Assembly (NCBI GenBank): GCA_012960415.1
Contig: DUBH01000083.1
Span: forward strand, 109,927 to 173,926
Direction of reading: 5' to 3'
From: Henriciella sp.
Lineage (GTDB): Bacteria; Pseudomonadota; Alphaproteobacteria; Caulobacterales; Hyphomonadaceae
Length of the DNA: 64,000 nucleotides
Positions 16,709-25,514 of this stretch are shown piece after piece. Under the pieces are notes generated by a model. That model ran no database searches and was not told the DNA's origin. It saw only the letters and a list, made by a program, of their open reading frames with translations. The translations under genes were made by a program, and so were the position numbers. The stretch's first letter is position 1. The number at the start of each line of letters is the position of its first letter.

Positions 16709-18157
16709 TCAGTCTGACCCGAAGTCACCCGGCAGCTCCGCATCGTCTCGCGAGTCCGGTTTTGGCAGCCCAACATCCTTGCAGATCTGTTTGAGTGCCG
16801 TTTTCAGGCCTTCTTCCAGCGTCGGATGGTAGAATGGCTTGTTGAGGAGGTCGCTGGCTTTCGACCCGTTCTCAATCTCCCAGCAGAGGAGGTGGGCGAG
16901 ATGTTCAGCGTCTGGCCCGACGAGAGTTGCCCCGGTCAGCGCGCCGCACTGCGCCTTCGCATAGATCTCACAGACACCCTGATTGACGCCCATCGCCCGC
17001 GCCCTGCCCTGATCGGCAAAATCGACCTTGCCGACCACTGTGTCCTTATCAGGATCTGCGCCGACCTTTGCCATGTTCGGCGCAGTAAACATGATCTGCA
17101 GGCGGGTTGAGCGTTCAAACGATTTCGTATCCGGAAAGGAGGCTGCATTGGCCCCGGCGATTGTGCCTTCCTTTGACGCCTCATGCAGGATCGGGCGTTC
17201 TCCATTGGCATCGCCGACGATGAAGACGGGCGAGGCACCACACTGAAGTGTACCGGCGTCGAAAACAGGACCGCCCTTCTCATTCAACTCCAGGCCAGAC
17301 TGCTCAAGGCCCAGTCCATCAAGGTCAGGTGCCCGGCCCGCGGCCACCATCAGCTTGTCGAAGTGCGCTTCTTTTGCCTCGCCAGCGTCTCTCCAGCTGA
17401 TCGTCACACCGCCATCGCCGTTGCGGCGCGCCTCAGGCTCGACATCGAGGTGAAGATCAAGCTCCTTCGCCAAGGCTTCTCGAAGCGACGTTTCCGGCTC
17501 ACCCGCTTCAAGGCCGGCGAGCCGCGCGCCCTTGTCGAACACCGCAACGTGCACGCCGAGCCGGGCCAACGCCTGCGCCAGTTCCAGACCAAGCGGCCCG
17601 GCCCCTATCACGCCAACCGACGCCGGCAGGTCTTCAAGCTCGAACAGGCTTTCGTTCGTGATGACCGCATCGCCCAGATCTTCAAATGGCGGCGGAATGA
17701 CAGGCGAGGACCCGACCGCGATCACGATCGCCTTCGCCGCAACTGTCCGGCCATCGTCCAAGGCAAGTTCGGTGGGCGAGGCAAATCGCGCAGCCGCTTT
17801 GACGGTCACGCCATCCGGCAGGTCAGCAATCTGTTTCTTCACGCCCGAGACAAAATCATCCCTCAGCCGCCGGACCCGCTGCATGACTTTTGGCCCATTC
17901 ACCTTGAACGGCCCCGCTTCAATTCCGAACTCGCCCGCCGCACTGGCATGGTGGGCGGCATTGCCTGCTGCGATCAGCAACTTCGATGGCATACATCCGA
18001 CAGACGCGCAGGTGGTGCCCGAGAAGTGGGGGTCGATCAGAAGCGTTCGCGCCCCGCTGGCGCGTGCCTTTCTTTCGGCTGCAAGCCCTGCTGTGCCCGC
18101 ACCGATAATTGCGACGTCTACATTGAAATCTGTCAGAATACGCTCCGCTAGCCTCAA
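16709..18157 (-). CDS. Dihydrolipoamide dehydrogenase-like flavoprotein
   Basis: 482 residues of the class I pyridine-nucleotide disulfide oxidoreductase family. It has the FAD-binding VAIIGAGTAGLAAE, the redox pair in GTTCASVGCMPSKLL, NAD-binding SVGVIGAGPLGLELAQ and the C-terminal FYHPTLEEGLKTAL with the HPxxEE base of the partner subunit. It lacks the neighbouring acyltransferase and decarboxylase genes of a 2-oxoacid dehydrogenase complex, so it is probably a stand-alone member acting on another disulfide or quinone. It follows the metallopeptidase gene with a four-base overlap; a start at MRLAER or a few codons later is possible. Confidence 0.8.
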   Translation of the reverse strand: MRLAERILTDFNVDVAIIGAGTAGLAAERKARASGARTLLIDPHFSGTTCASVGCMPSKLLIAAGNAAHHASAAGEFGIEAGPFKVNGPKVMQRVRRLRDDFVSGVKKQIADLPDGVTVKAAARFASPTELALDDGRTVAAKAIVIAVGSSPVIPPPFEDLGDAVITNESLFELEDLPASVGVIGAGPLGLELAQALARLGVHVAVFDKGARLAGLEAGEPETSLREALAKELDLHLDVEPEARRNGDGGVTISWRDAGEAKEAHFDKLMVAAGRAPDLDGLGLEQSGLELNEKGGPVFDAGTLQCGASPVFIVGDANGERPILHEASKEGTIAGANAASFPDTKSFERSTRLQIMFTAPNMAKVGADPDKDTVVGKVDFADQGRARAMGVNQGVCEIYAKAQCGALTGATLVGPDAEHLAHLLCWEIENGSKASDLLNKPFYHPTLEEGLKTALKQICKDVGLPKPDSRDDAELPGDFGSD

Positions 18158-19185
18158 CCAGCCCTAACAGGCGCAGGCCTGAACGGGTTCCAGTTGCGGC
18201 GCTTCGGCTTCGCCTTTTCCGGTGGCCCTGCCGCTACAGCGCGGCGCACAAAAGCCAGCTTGTCGCGCACGATCGGCGCGATGACGAACGGGTACACATC
18301 GAACAGGCCCATCGACCGGTTCACATGATTGAGCGCAATACCGAGATTGGCGCCCGCACTGATGACGGCGTCGCCGTCGTTCGTCCGGTACGGATCGGCG
18401 ACGCCAGCCCCCGTCTGCTTCAGGCCCGCTGCATTGGCACTGTCGATCATGTCAGTGAGGTGGACGAGGTGGGCGAATGTCTCGGCCCAGTCTTCATGTG
18501 GATGGCTGGAGGCGTAGGCCGTGATGTGGTTGTCCTGCCAGCCGGGTGGCGGCCCATTATCATAATGGCGCGAGAGGGCGGCCCCATAGTCTTCGCGCTC
18601 ATCGCCAAACAGGCTCCGGAACGAGGATGCGAACCGCTCATCCTGAACGAGCCGCAGGAAGACGTAATGACCAAGCTCATGTCGGAAGTGACCTGTCAGT
18701 GTACGATAGCGCTCGCTTAACTCTTCGCGCCTCGCGACCCGCTGCGCCGGGTCTGCCTCGGTCACATTGATCGTGATCAGACCGTCAGCATGGCCCATGG
18801 TGACGGGCGCTGGCCCGGTCGATGTGACCTCTGAGAGAAGATGGAAGCGCGGCCAAGCACCCTGGTCGCCGGCCTTCAGCCAGCCCCACTGCCCCAGATT
18901 GACCAGCACCCAGCGTTTCGCTGCCTCAGTGTCTGCCCAAAGTGGGACATTTTTCGTCACAAGGGAGTCCGGAACGACCTCGGTCATCGCGCAGGCGCGG
19001 CAGAGCGTTCCCGGACCGCCAGCGGCTTTCCAGTTACAGCTGATCTGCTCGCGATTGGCGCATCCAGCATCCAGTTGCTCGAACTTTTCAGCTTCTGGAT
19101 CGAACGCGACCTCCGCGCCGCACCCGCAGGCACGATTATTGAAATAGAGAGTCCCTTTGCAGCACGGACAGTGAAAAAGTTTCAT
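18154..19185 (-). CDS. Zinc-ribbon metallopeptidase (DUF2248 type)
   Basis: 343 residues in two parts. The N-terminus (residues 1-70) has an eight-Cys zinc ribbon (FHCPCCKGTLYF, CGCGAE, CRACAM). The rest is a putative zinc peptidase with the HExxH motif in HFRHELGHYVF and a further metal-ligand region HPHEDWAETFAHLVHL. This matches the family of putative zinc-binding metallopeptidases formerly DUF2248; substrates are not known. No signal peptide, so cytoplasmic. It overlaps the downstream flavoprotein by four bases (translational coupling), hinting at a joint role, perhaps redox or protein quality control, which is inference. Confidence 0.75.
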   Translation of the reverse strand: MKLFHCPCCKGTLYFNNRACGCGAEVAFDPEAEKFEQLDAGCANREQISCNWKAAGGPGTLCRACAMTEVVPDSLVTKNVPLWADTEAAKRWVLVNLGQWGWLKAGDQGAWPRFHLLSEVTSTGPAPVTMGHADGLITINVTEADPAQRVARREELSERYRTLTGHFRHELGHYVFLRLVQDERFASSFRSLFGDEREDYGAALSRHYDNGPPPGWQDNHITAYASSHPHEDWAETFAHLVHLTDMIDSANAAGLKQTGAGVADPYRTNDGDAVISAGANLGIALNHVNRSMGLFDVYPFVIAPIVRDKLAFVRRAVAAGPPEKAKPKRRNWNPFRPAPVRAG

Positions 19186-19289
19186 GTGAGGACATCCAGA
19201 TTGGCAGGCATTGCCAGACGTTGTAACGCCGGTCTGTGCTGCGGCGTTCCGCGCCTAGGCCGTGTAGAGATGGGTAAAGACAGTTGGGT

Positions 19290-20156
19290 ATGAGGGCGCT
19301 GCTGCCAGCCATAATTGGAGGCGCAGCAATTCTGGTTTTCGTGGGACCGGCAGCATGGCTGCAGGCGGGCTATCTCAGCACAGCCCTCGGCGCAGCCTTG
19401 CCAGACCTTCCCTTCGCGCCGCGTTTCGACGACCTTTCCTCTTCCCTGCATGCCATGCCTGTTTTCGCGGGTCTCGCCGCGCTTGCCTATCTCTGGCTGG
19501 TCCTCATCCCGCTCCTGTTCTGCGCGTTCAAATTACCCTCAAGGGGCCTTGCCTTCCTTGTGCTGACACTCGGCGTGAACCTGCTCTGCCTGATCTCGGC
19601 GCCGTCCTCCATGGTAGACAGCGCGCTGGAGGGCGACACGGCGAGCGCCATCACGCTGGCGGCTTTTCTGTTCTTTGCGGTGGCGCTCAGCTTCTATCTC
19701 GTCGGAGAGAGTCCGTTCGTGTCCTTCGCCTATGTCAGCTGGGCATTGATCGCCCTTTTTGCGTCGCTGCATCTGTCGGAAAGGTTGGCGGAGAACCCAT
19801 TGCTCGAAGACACATGGATGGCGGTCGCTCGCCTGCACGCTGCTGGGCTTTCAATCCTGCTTTCCGGTCTCGCTCTTCTGGAAAGCCGCGCCCTGGCACT
19901 TGGCGCCCGGGGCTCAGGGATACTCAGCGCCCTGCTCGCCATCATCATTTGCATCGCGGCGGCCACGATGGTCGTCTACCAATACCGGCTCGGCCTTGCA
20001 GTCCTCTCCATCACAGACGCACCGCAATCCCCTGACCAGCAGAGCAACCTCCTTCGCGGCTCGATCGCCGGCTATGTCCTGCTGGCAGGGCTGGTGATGG
20101 CAATCATCCGCCACGCCGTTCTGACACGGCACGGTCGCCAGACGGCGCCTGCCTGA
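19290..20156 (+). CDS. Multi-pass membrane protein of unknown function
   Basis: 288 residues, about eight hydrophobic helices distributed over the whole length (ALLPAIIGGAAILVFVG, then several LALAYLWLVLIPLLFCAF-like stretches). I chose ATG 19290; TTG 19284 is an alternative. A soluble loop rich in Asp/Pro lies after the first helix (LPFAPRFDDLSSS). It does not match a transporter or enzyme family that I recognise. It diverges from the metallopeptidase gene and converges on the agmatine genes. Confidence 0.6.
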   Translation: MRALLPAIIGGAAILVFVGPAAWLQAGYLSTALGAALPDLPFAPRFDDLSSSLHAMPVFAGLAALAYLWLVLIPLLFCAFKLPSRGLAFLVLTLGVNLLCLISAPSSMVDSALEGDTASAITLAAFLFFAVALSFYLVGESPFVSFAYVSWALIALFASLHLSERLAENPLLEDTWMAVARLHAAGLSILLSGLALLESRALALGARGSGILSALLAIIICIAAATMVVYQYRLGLAVLSITDAPQSPDQQSNLLRGSIAGYVLLAGLVMAIIRHAVLTRHGRQTAPA

Positions 20157-20159
20157 AGA

Positions 20160-21002
20160 TCAACCCAGCACGTCGTAAAGTTCGGTGCGGCGGTCGCGGA
20201 AGAAGCCCCAGGCGGCGCGGTGACGGTCGAGGAAATCAAGGTCGAACTCGGCCATGATGACGCCCTCTTCGCCGCGCCCAAGCTCATCGACGATTTCGCC
20301 GGCATGGTCTGCGATAAAGCTGGTGCCATAGAAGATCTGGCCTTCCTCATCACCTGTGCGGTTCGCTGCAACGACCGGAATGACGTTCGAAACCGCATGG
20401 CCCTGCATGGCCCGGCGCCAGCGCGCGGCCGTGTCGAGGCTGTTATCATGCGGCTCAGACCCGATCGCCGTCGGATAGAAGAGCACATCGGCGCCCATCA
20501 GCGCCATCGCGCGCGCAGCTTCCGGGAACCACTGGTCCCAGCAAATGCCTACGCCGATACGGCCCTTCATCGTGTCCCAGACGCGGAAACCGGTATTGCC
20601 GGGGCGGAAGTAGAACTTCTCCATATAGCCCGGCCCATCGGGGATGTGGGACTTGCGATAGACGCCAAGCGGCGTGCCATCCGCGTCGATAATCACAATG
20701 GAATTGTAATACTCCGGCCCGTCCTTCTCATAGATCGAGACCGGAATGACGACGCCGAGCTCTTTCGCGAGCTCTGACAGCTGCTCAACTGCTGGGTGCT
20801 CTGCCCATGGATAGGCTGTGGCAAAGAACTTTTCGTCCTGTACCTTGCAGAAATAATGGTCGCAGAAGAGCTCTGACGGCAGGATGATCTCGGCGCCCTT
20901 GGCGGCTGCGTCCCGCACCAGCTCTTTCACCTTGTCGATATTGGTCTGCATGTCCTTGCTGAACGAGGCCTGCAGGGCCGCGACTTTTACGGTTCGGCTC
21001 AT
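20160..21002 (-). CDS. aguB: N-carbamoylputrescine amidase
   Basis: Releases putrescine, ammonia and CO2 from N-carbamoylputrescine. The 280-residue nitrilase-fold protein has the Glu-Lys-Cys triad at E44 (ILPSELFC), K117 (YRKSHIPDGPGYMEKFYF) and C154 (GVGICWDQWFPEAAR). The segment after the catalytic Lys (PDGPGYMEKFYFRPG) is typical of AguB. Its start overlaps the stop of aguA by four bases, so the two are coupled in one operon. Confidence 0.93.
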   Translation of the reverse strand: MSRTVKVAALQASFSKDMQTNIDKVKELVRDAAAKGAEIILPSELFCDHYFCKVQDEKFFATAYPWAEHPAVEQLSELAKELGVVIPVSIYEKDGPEYYNSIVIIDADGTPLGVYRKSHIPDGPGYMEKFYFRPGNTGFRVWDTMKGRIGVGICWDQWFPEAARAMALMGADVLFYPTAIGSEPHDNSLDTAARWRRAMQGHAVSNVIPVVAANRTGDEEGQIFYGTSFIADHAGEIVDELGRGEEGVIMAEFDLDFLDRHRAAWGFFRDRRTELYDVLG

Positions 21003-22006
21003 GTCGAAAGACCTCCGTCTGTTTGGGGGACCTGCTGCGTCATGCAGTGAAAGCTGCCACCGCCGGACAGGATATGGCTCGATGGCAGAGCGATAACTTC
21101 ATGTTCGGGCATCAACGCCTGTAGCTCTGCTTCGGCGAGCTTTGAGTGCTCATCCTCATAGACCGGCAGGATCACCCGGCCATTCGAGATCAGGAAATTC
21201 ATATGGCTTGCGGGCATGATCTCGCCCTCTTCGTCCAGGATGCGGCCCGGCGATGGAATGGTCGACACCTGAAGTCCTGCGGCACGCAGCGTGTCCTCAA
21301 TCTCGCGCAGGACCTTGGCGTTCGGGTCATCATCGCCCGATGGGGTCTGACAGACGACATGACCGGGTGCGATGAAGCGCGCGATATTGTCGACATGGCC
21401 GTCGGTATGGTCGCCGAGCAGACCGTCGCCCAGCCAGACGATGCGCTGCGCATTGAAGGCGAGTTTGAGATTTTCCTCAGCCTTCTCCTCGGTCCAGTCC
21501 GGGTTGCGATTGGGATTGAGGACGCATTGACGCGTCGTGATCAGGACGCCTTCGCCATCCTGTTCGACCGCGCCGCCTTCCAGCACGAAGGGCAGGCGCT
21601 TCAGCGGATGGCCTTCCAGCCGCGCAATTGCCGCCGCGGTCTCGCTGTCGCCTTCCAGCTCATACTTGCCGCCCCAGCCATTGAACTCAAAACCGAGCCC
21701 TTCGAGCCGGTTGAGATATTTCACGAAGACCGGACCGATATCACGCAGCCAGATGTCCCCCATCGGCGCATCGAACATCTCAGCCTTGTCACCAACCAGG
21801 TCCGCCGCTTCAGCGCGCGAGGCGGGGTCGCCAATGACGAGTTTGACGCGCACAACAGGTGCCAGCGCCTCGATCAGGGCGGCAATCTCGCGCTGCGCGC
21901 CTTCATAGTCTTCGGCCCAGGCATCCTTCAGATGTGGCCAGCCAGCCCATATCGCAGACTGGGGCGCCCATTCGGCCGGGGTGAATGCAATCGTCGTGTC
22001 GGTCAT
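20999..22006 (-). CDS. aguA: Agmatine deiminase
   Basis: Converts agmatine to N-carbamoylputrescine. 335 residues of the pentein guanidino-modifying fold. It shows GWPHLKDAW near the N-terminus, DIWLRDIGPVFV, FNGWGGKYE, LEGGAVEQDGEGVLITTRQCVLNPNRN, GDHTDGHVDNIARF and the catalytic Cys (about C321) in SGGGSFHCMTQQVP. Together with aguB it forms an arginine-decarboxylase-dependent route to putrescine; the decarboxylase gene is not in the window. The gene follows the Oar-like receptor terminator and should have its own promoter between 22007 and 22033. Confidence 0.94.
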   Translation of the reverse strand: MTDTTIAFTPAEWAPQSAIWAGWPHLKDAWAEDYEGAQREIAALIEALAPVVRVKLVIGDPASRAEAADLVGDKAEMFDAPMGDIWLRDIGPVFVKYLNRLEGLGFEFNGWGGKYELEGDSETAAAIARLEGHPLKRLPFVLEGGAVEQDGEGVLITTRQCVLNPNRNPDWTEEKAEENLKLAFNAQRIVWLGDGLLGDHTDGHVDNIARFIAPGHVVCQTPSGDDDPNAKVLREIEDTLRAAGLQVSTIPSPGRILDEEGEIMPASHMNFLISNGRVILPVYEDEHSKLAEAELQALMPEHEVIALPSSHILSGGGSFHCMTQQVPQTDGGLST

Positions 22007-22033
22007 GGGCCGCGATTTGCCACAGCTTGCCCC

Positions 22034-22069
22034 AAAGAAAAAGGGCGGCCCGCATGGAGCCGCCCTTTC
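22034..22069 (-). terminator. Rho-independent terminator after Oar-like receptor
   Basis: Minus-strand stem GAAAGGGCGGC...GCCGCCCTTTTTC followed by T-rich CTTTGGG, 37 bases after the receptor stop. It separates the receptor from aguA. Confidence 0.8.
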
Positions 22070-22106
22070 ATCAAGTCTTGCAAACCCTTGGGGCTGCGTA
22101 CGGGTC

Positions 22107-25100
22107 CTAGAACTCGTACTTCACGCCGAAGCGAACCGACCAGACAGAGAGGTTGAGCACTTTGCGCTCTGCATCTGCCGGGTTGAAGCCGCTGTAGACG
22201 TACTGGCCTTGCGGGTTGATCGTTGCGGAAACGATCTCGGTGTCCTGTGGGAAGGACGCCTGGTAGTAGGTGCCCCAATCCTTGGACAGGAAGTTACCGA
22301 CGTTCTCCATGACCATGAAGACCGAAGTCTCGTGGCCAGCCATCGCGCCCGGCAGTTCCTGCTCGAGACGAAGGTCGAAGCGGTTGTTCCACTGGCCTTC
22401 AGACTGGTTGCGGCTTGCGATCGCACCGCGGCTCAGATCGAAGCGATCTGCGTAGCGGAAGAGGGCCTCCCACTCCTGTGCCGTGAGCGTCGAGGATGCG
22501 TAGTCGATCAGCGGGTCGTTCTGACCGGTCGGGATGTAGACCAGCGAGCGACCGAACGTGCCGTCACCGAACGGGGAAGCGCCCGAATAGGTGAAGGAGA
22601 ACGGACGTGCCTGGAAGGCCTGACCGAACAGCGTTGCGCGGGTCGCGTACTCACCGAAGAACTCTTTCGCAACCGAGACGCGCGCCGTGATGCGGTGCGG
22701 GATCTCGTAGTTAGAGGTTGCGACGTCGATGTTGTTCGGATCGACGACAGAGATGTTCGACCAGTTCGAGAAGGCAACCGACGAGGTCATCGGGTTCACG
22801 TCTTCTGCATCGACATAAGCGTAACCGAGGGACCAGTCGACGCTCGTGCTCGGGTCAATGTCGAAGCTGTTGCTCAGACCGACCGACGCAACGAAGCTTT
22901 CGCCTTCGTCAGAGTTGGTCAGCATGAAGTCGCTGGTGTCGCCGTCATAGATCGGGCGGCCGTCTGGCGCGGTACCGGTCTGGGTGAGCGAGATAGCTTC
23001 GACGTTTGCTGCCTTGTTGACCTGCGACCACAGGAAGTCAGCGTTCAGGACATAGCCCGAGCCGATGATCGGTGCGTCGAAGTCATAGGTGAAGCCGAGA
23101 GCCAGCTTCCACTCGGATGGGATTTCGAAGTTCGGGTCAAGCGCGTTGACCGGACCGGAAACCGCACCGTTGGCGACTTCGTCGAACATTTCCTGCGGGA
23201 CACCGAAGATCGGGGTCTGGCCGCCAGCAACCGGGTTCGCGAACAGGTCGAAGTTGCGGCGGTTGGCTTCGTAGAGCGTCACACCGTTGTTCGAGTAGTT
23301 GTTCGAGATCCAGACGTTCGGGTTACCACCGGAGTACAGACCGAAACCGCCGCGGAAGGAGAGGTTTGGCTGATAGTCGTAGGTGAAGCCGATACGCGGC
23401 ATCAGGAGGTCTTTGCCGTCCAGGGTCTCATCGTTACGGAAACCGTACTGATTGAAGAAGTCCTGGTTGAAGGTCGGCTTGGAGTCCGAGGTGTAGAAGT
23501 CATACCGCAGGCCAGCGGTGACGGTCAGGCCGTTCGGGCCGGTCCATTCGTCCTGGGCGTAGAGCGTGTTGACTTCGTACTCGAACGAAGCAGCACCATC
23601 AGCAGCGTTGTTCGTGCCTGCAGCGTTCTCATAGATCACGCGGCTTGCAAGACCGTTACGGAAGTCGTCGATCGAGTTGAAGCGGAACTCACCTTCGGAT
23701 TCCTGAACGAACAGGTTGAAGATTTCGTACTCAAGGCGCTCACCACCAAAGGTGAAGTTGTGGTCGCCAAGATTGTAGCGGCCAAGTGCCTTGTAGTTCG
23801 CGACCGAGTACTCGAGCTGGTTGGAGTGACGGGAGTCGTCAGCACCGAGGTAGATCGTATTGCGCTGGTTCGTGCCATCGACAGCAAGCGTGTTGTTGTC
23901 GGTGATCTGGACTTCACCGAACTCGGTGCCGCCAACAGACTGCTGCAGGAATTTCACGTCATTGTAGGAGTAACGCAGCTCGGTGGAGAAGTTGTTCGTC
24001 CAGTCCGAGAAGAGCTGACCGGAGTAAGCCTGCAGTTCTGCACCACGGTTGTAGAGGTGGTTGGCGAACTCGAACTCGTTGTCGTCACCGTCCGACTCCG
24101 AAAGGCTGAAGCCTTCGTTGTAGTTGTAGGTGAGGGCAGCACGATGGTTGTTCGTGATGTTCCAGTCGAGGCGGAGCAGGTACTTCTCATCTTCGGTACC
24201 GGTGGACTGCGGAATGCCGCCCGGATTGTAGCCGTAGATGTTCTGCGCGATGTCGGCGATTTCGTCGAACTCGGCCTGGGTGAAGCCTTCAACGACGGAA
24301 CCGGCGCGTGAGGAGTTCTCAGGAACGCGGTCGATGCTCGCGCCTGGGCCTTCGAACTTTTCATAAGCGCCGAAGAAGAACAGACGGTCTTTCAGGATCG
24401 GGCCGCCGAGGGTGAAGCCGTAGCGCTTCTCTTCGAAAGCCGGAGCGTTGTACTCGTCGCCTTCGCTCTGGTCGCCGACGAGGCTGTCGTCGCCATAGTC
24501 GTAGAAGGCAGAACCGTGGAACTCGTTGGTACCGGACTTGGTCACAGCGTTGATGTTACAAGCTGTGAAAGAGCCGTACTCGACGTCGAAAGGCGCCAGC
24601 TCAACAGAGATGTTCTGGATCGCGTCGAACGGGAACGGCATCTGCTGCGTCGGGTAGCCGTTCGAGTTCAGGCCGAAGCCGTCATTGAGGCCGATGCCGT
24701 CAACGGTCAGCGAGTTGAAGCGTGGGTGGGCACCAGCACACTGGATCGAGTCATTGAAGGACTCGTCGAGGTAAACGCGCGGGTCGAGACGGACGATGTC
24801 CTTCAGGTCGCGGTTGATTGCCGGAGAGTTTTCAATGTCGGAAAGCGAGAAGGTGGCCGATGGGCCGATCGCCGTCTGAACCAGGCCGCCGGCGGTTGCC
24901 GAAACGGTGACCGTGTTCATGCGGGCTTCGGAGTCGTCAGCGACAGCTTCAGCGAAAGGAAGCGTGACGTTCGCGACTTCACCCAGCTGGAGGTAGATGT
25001 CGGTGACGCGCGTGGTTGCGTAACCTGGCGCCGAGATCTCGATGGCGTAAGGACCGCCGACGTTCAGGCCGCGGGCCTGGAACTGGCCGGAGGCGCTCGT

Positions 25101-25292
25101 CGTGGAGACGCTGACTGAACCGGTACGCGTGTCGATGACGCGAACGTTCGCACCCGCGACAGCTTCACCCGATGGCGCGACCACGTCGCCGCGGACACCC
25201 GCAGACGTGACCTGCGCTTCGGCAGGTGCGACGATCGCCGCGGTGAAAAGTGTAGCCGCTGCCACACCTGACATTAGTTTCCAGTTGGACAT
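22107..25292 (-). CDS. Oar-like TonB-dependent receptor with carboxypeptidase-regulatory domain
   Basis: 1061 residues. A signal peptide (1-26, PAEAQ) is followed by a carboxypeptidase-regulatory-like beta-sandwich (about 30-115: VRGDVVAPSGEAVAGANVRV, GQFQARGLNVGGPYAIEISAPGY), a plug (SLSDIENSPAINRDLKDIVRLDPRV) and a large barrel ending in VRFGVKYEF with terminal Phe. Such Oar-type receptors occur in several copies in Caulobacterales and myxobacteria; ligands are mostly unknown, with peptides, siderophores and complex sugars suggested. Composition is uniform and codon use strongly optimised, pointing to high expression. A single Pho-like half-site lies about 100 bases upstream. No dedicated inner-membrane transporter is adjacent. 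Confidence 0.88.
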   Translation of the reverse strand: MSNWKLMSGVAAATLFTAAIVAPAEAQVTSAGVRGDVVAPSGEAVAGANVRVIDTRTGSVSVSTTSASGQFQARGLNVGGPYAIEISAPGYATTRVTDIYLQLGEVANVTLPFAEAVADDSEARMNTVTVSATAGGLVQTAIGPSATFSLSDIENSPAINRDLKDIVRLDPRVYLDESFNDSIQCAGAHPRFNSLTVDGIGLNDGFGLNSNGYPTQQMPFPFDAIQNISVELAPFDVEYGSFTACNINAVTKSGTNEFHGSAFYDYGDDSLVGDQSEGDEYNAPAFEEKRYGFTLGGPILKDRLFFFGAYEKFEGPGASIDRVPENSSRAGSVVEGFTQAEFDEIADIAQNIYGYNPGGIPQSTGTEDEKYLLRLDWNITNNHRAALTYNYNEGFSLSESDGDDNEFEFANHLYNRGAELQAYSGQLFSDWTNNFSTELRYSYNDVKFLQQSVGGTEFGEVQITDNNTLAVDGTNQRNTIYLGADDSRHSNQLEYSVANYKALGRYNLGDHNFTFGGERLEYEIFNLFVQESEGEFRFNSIDDFRNGLASRVIYENAAGTNNAADGAASFEYEVNTLYAQDEWTGPNGLTVTAGLRYDFYTSDSKPTFNQDFFNQYGFRNDETLDGKDLLMPRIGFTYDYQPNLSFRGGFGLYSGGNPNVWISNNYSNNGVTLYEANRRNFDLFANPVAGGQTPIFGVPQEMFDEVANGAVSGPVNALDPNFEIPSEWKLALGFTYDFDAPIIGSGYVLNADFLWSQVNKAANVEAISLTQTGTAPDGRPIYDGDTSDFMLTNSDEGESFVASVGLSNSFDIDPSTSVDWSLGYAYVDAEDVNPMTSSVAFSNWSNISVVDPNNIDVATSNYEIPHRITARVSVAKEFFGEYATRATLFGQAFQARPFSFTYSGASPFGDGTFGRSLVYIPTGQNDPLIDYASSTLTAQEWEALFRYADRFDLSRGAIASRNQSEGQWNNRFDLRLEQELPGAMAGHETSVFMVMENVGNFLSKDWGTYYQASFPQDTEIVSATINPQGQYVYSGFNPADAERKVLNLSVWSVRFGVKYEF

Positions 25293-25384
25293 TGAAGAAA
25301 CCCCTCTTCAGTTGCTCGGTTTGACCGAATTCCCCAGACGGAACACGACCAAAGCTCAATTGCTCGCGCCTCTATTCCTGCTAT

Positions 25385-25402
25385 GTAACTCTTTCGTGAC
25401 AG
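25385..25402 (-). promoter_or_regulatory. Weak Pho-box-like repeat before Oar-like receptor
   Basis: Minus strand CTGTCAC-GAAA-GAGTTAC has one perfect PhoB half-site and a second matching at four of seven bases, about 93 bases before the start codon. The CTGTCACRAAAG string is the same as before the pstS-like gene. One good half-site alone is weak evidence. Confidence 0.3.
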
Positions 25403-25514
25403 TCGTAAGTATGAGCTGTGCGCTGCAGCATTCCGTTTCGGAAGCGTGCAAAAAAGACACACATCACCTCTGGCGCTGGCCTTCGGGGAAACTCCGCGCT
25501 AGCAGCAAACAGAG

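Noticed and set aside
17183..18151. A 322-residue plus-strand frame
   Set aside because: Antisense to the flavoprotein gene with its intact FAD and redox motifs.
21981..24311. A 776-residue open frame on the plus strand
   Set aside because: It is the exact antisense of the Oar-like receptor gene. The composition is dominated by Val, Glu, Arg and Asp, with no motif or ribosome site. High GC makes long antisense frames common.
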